From NCBI GenBank assembly GCA_029718625.1, contig CM056376.1, forward strand, positions 29,888,726-29,952,725: a stretch of DNA of 64,000 nucleotides, given 5' to 3'. This document shows, piece by piece, positions 61,441-64,000 of this stretch. The notes beneath the pieces were generated by a model. The model worked only from the letters and a program-made list of their open reading frames with translations. It was not told the origin of the DNA and made no database searches. The DNA comes from Synaphobranchus kaupii. Lineage: Eukaryota > Chordata > Actinopteri > Anguilliformes > Synaphobranchidae. Position 1 is the stretch's first letter; each line of letters opens with the position of its first letter. Both the position numbers and the translations under genes were made by a program.

Positions 61441-62969
61441 CACTACTCACAAAAAGTTAGGGATATTTGGCTTTCGGGTGAAATTTATGGAAAATGTAAG
61501 TTCACGCTACAGTGATATTATACGTATCATGAAAGTAGGGCATTTAAGTAGAAGCATGCAATGGTGATTTCCTCATCTCAAACAATTTATTGAAACAAAA
61601 GCCAACAACAGTGGTGGGTATACCACAACAAAAATGTCAATGTCTCAATAACTTGTCATGTGCCCTTGAGCATCAATTACAGCTTGACAACGACGTCTCA
61701 TGCTGTTCACAAGTCGACTTATTGTCTGCTGAGGCATGGCATCCCACTCTTCTTGAAGGGCGGCCCTCAGGTCATTGAGGTTCTGGGGTACAGAGTTACG
61801 AGCCTCTACACGGTGAGTCAGCTGATCCCATAGGTTTTCTATGGGATTCAGGTCTGGAGAAAGTGCAGGCCACTCCATTTGAGGTACCCCAGTCTCCAGC
61901 AGCCTTTCCCTAATGATGCGACCTCGATGAGCTGGAGCATTGTCGTCCATGAAGATGAAATTAGGCCTGTGTTGTTCATGCAGGGGCACAATGACTGGAT
62001 TAATGATGTTATTCAGGTAGTATGGGCTTGTCACTACCATTCACAAAGTGTAGGGCAGTTCTGTATTGACTAGACACACCTGCCCACACTGTAACACCGC
62101 CACCACCAAAGGGTCGTCTGGTGACAACAGTGGCTGATGCATAGCGCTCTCCTTGACGTCTCCAACATCGTTGGCGGCCATCATTTCTGCTCAACGTGAA
62201 TCGACTTTCATCAGAGAACAGCACTGAGGCCCACTGGTCCCTCGTCCAGCGTAAATGCTCCCTGGCCCATGCAAGACGATGACGCCTGTGCCTGGTGGTG
62301 TGGTCAGGTACCCTTGCAGGTCGTCTAGCACGCAGACCACGCTGATGTAAACGGTTTCGAATGGTCTGACGTGACACTTGGGTGCCTCTCACCTCCCTTA
62401 AATGTGCCTGGAGTTGAGTGGCATTCATCATCCGGTTCCGCAGGGCACTGTTCACAATGAAGCGGTCATCAGTGTGGGATGTGGCCAAAGGACGTCCACT
62501 TCTATGCCTTTCTGTGACTCTTCCAGTCTCTCTGTATCTCTGTTGCAACCTGCTGATGACACTCTGTGACACTCTAAGCTCAGTGGCCACTTCCCTCTGA
62601 GAACATCCTGTTTGAAGCCTCGCAATGGCGAGGTACTGTTGATCAATTGTTAGGTGTCGTCTTGGTCTCATGATGTCAAAATGTGAACAGCATGATGAAG
62701 AGGACTGTTTAAATACCAATTCTAATTGAACAAGGAAATTTATTGGTCGATTCATGGATCAAACACCTGTTGTGAATTTTGCCGTTCAGCTCCTTGTTAG
62801 AGAACAGCAAGTTGTGCAAAAAGTACTGAAACATTGAATAGTTGGACATGTGCATTCAAAAGTTTAGAGAAGGTCAAATTAATTTCACCTGTAAAGGTTA
62901 TAGTGCATTTTAGGTTCATCCTGAAATTTCACCCGAAAGCCGAATATCCCTAACTTTTTGTGAGTAGTG
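61441..62969 (-). mobile_element. Tc1-like transposon, copy 2
   Basis: 1,529 bp, minus strand, same ends as copy 1, inserted in a (TA)n tract. Two bases shorter than copy 1, as expected from the 2-base deletion in its transposase. Confidence 0.95.
61645..62671 (-). pseudogene. Tc1 transposase, copy 2, frameshifted
   Basis: Starts at 62671 on the minus strand (MRPRRHLT), with the same DNA-binding front. A 2-base deletion near 62035-62040, relative to copies 1 and 3, splits it into a front part holding the first catalytic Asp and a rear part holding the second Asp and the Glu. The rear ends intact with 'GHMTSY'. Confidence 0.93.
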
Positions 62970-62983
62970 TATATATATATATA
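62970..62983. repeat. (TA)7 between two Tc1 copies
   Basis: Only 14 bases of TA repeat separate copies 2 and 3. Both insertions used TA steps of the same microsatellite. Confidence 0.9.
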
Positions 62984-64000
62984 TACACTACTCACAAAAA
63001 GTTAGGGATATTTGGCTTTCGGGTGAAATTTATGGAAAATGTAAGTTCACGCTACAGTGATATTATACGTATCATGAAAGTAGGGCATTTAAGTAGAAGC
63101 ACGCAATGGTGATTTCCTCATCTCAAACAATTTATTGAAACAAAAGCCAACAACAGTGGTGGGTATACCACAACAAAAATGTCAATGTCTCAATAACTTG
63201 TCATGTGCCCTTGAGCATCAATTACAGCTTGACAACGACGTCTCATGCTGTTCACAAGTCGACTTATTGTCTGCTGAGGCATGGCATCCCACTCTTCTTG
63301 AAGGGCGGCCCTCAGGTCATTGAGGTTCTGGGGTACAGAGTTACGAGCCTCTACACGGTGAGTCAGCTGATCCCATAGGTTTTCTATGGGATTCAGGTCT
63401 GGAGAAAGTGCAGGCCACTCCATTTGAGGTACCCCAGTCTCCAGCAGCCTTTCCCTAATGATGCGACCTCGATGAGCTGGAGCATTGTCGTCCATGAAGA
63501 TGAAATTAGGCCTGTGTTGTTCATGCAGGGGCACAATGACTGGATTAATGATGTTATTCAGGTAGTATGGGCTTGTCACTGTACCATTCACAAAGTGTAG
63601 GGCAGTTCTGTATTGACTAGACACACCTGCCCACACTGTAACACCGCCACCACCAAAGGGTCGTCTGGTGACAACAGTGGCTGATGCATAGCGCTCTCCT
63701 TGACGTCTCCAACATCGTTGGCGGCCATCATTTCTGCTCAACGTGAATCGACTTTCATCAGAGAACAGCACTGAGGCCCACTGGTCCCTCGTCCAGCGTA
63801 AATGCTCCCTGTCCATGCAAGACGATGACGCCTGTGCCTGGTGGTGTGGTCAGGTACCCTTGCAGGTCGTCTAGCACGCAGACCATGCTGATGTAAACGG
63901 TTTCGAATGGTCTGACGTGACACTTGGGTGCCTCTCACCTCCCTTAAATGTGCCTGGAGTTGAGTGGCATTCATCATCCGGTTCCGCAGGGCACTGTTCA
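62984..64000 (-). mobile_element. Tc1-like transposon, copy 3, cut by window end
   Basis: Same orientation and left end as copy 2. The window ends inside the transposase, so its length is unknown. Confidence 0.95.
63190..64000 (-). pseudogene. Tc1 transposase, copy 3, frameshifted and partial
   Basis: The rear 205 or so codons are open with all three catalytic motifs and the normal end. Near 63811-63817 one base is missing relative to copies 1 and 2, shifting the frame between the DNA-binding part and the catalytic part. Confidence 0.92.

Overview
The window looks like nuclear DNA of a ray-finned fish. It carries two multi-exon vertebrate genes, both on the + strand, embedded in typical fish mobile DNA: Tc1-like transposons, hAT-type elements, tRNA-derived SINEs, a Penelope-like element, a gammaretrovirus-like endogenous retrovirus and a probable Maverick/Polinton remnant. 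CA/TG microsatellites are very abundant. No species can be named from the sequence alone.

Gene 1 (4978-9442) is the 3' part of TMEM116, a multi-pass membrane protein. Seven coding exons are visible and upstream exons appear to lie before the window. Gene 2 (15011-58788) is ACAD10. All 20 coding exons can be placed by splice sites, phase continuity and family resemblance. They encode a mitochondrial leader, a HAD-like domain, an APH-type kinase domain and an acyl-CoA dehydrogenase domain. The raw sequence has one blemish in ACAD10: a seven-C run in the last exon shifts the frame and removes the presumed catalytic segment.

Layout: 1-4977 has no gene I can recognise. TMEM116 runs 4978-9442 with its likely poly(A) signal near 10725. 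The intergenic stretch 10731-14998 holds nested MITEs, a small unrecognised minus-strand ORF at 12951-13202, and a likely ACAD10 promoter/5'UTR near 14131-14381. ACAD10 introns then hold most of the window. Intron 7 (18101-23803) has a Tc1 relic, a palindrome family and a hAT MITE. Intron 10 (24727-26725) has a 29-bp minisatellite split by a Penelope-like insertion. Intron 12 has a hAT MITE and a BED-finger hAT element. Intron 13 (29146-40783) has a minus-strand endogenous retrovirus. Intron 15 (41513-52709) has palindrome-cored Tc1 elements, a Polinton-like block with roughly 530-bp inverted ends, and a Tc1 copy. Introns 16 and 19 have large minisatellites. Downstream of ACAD10 (58789-64000) there are two more Tc1 copies in tandem and no gene.

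The most interesting pattern is that several tandem repeats are built on exon-intron junctions of these two genes. TMEM116 exon 5 and its donor are copied four more times (7821-8164). ACAD10 exon 17 is followed by four further in-frame donor copies 27 bp apart (55712-55830). The 29-bp array before ACAD10 exon 11 resembles that exon's own acceptor. A second pattern is one long palindrome found inside three Tc1-type elements whose terminal inverted repeats belong to different families. All calls are by eye, without searches.
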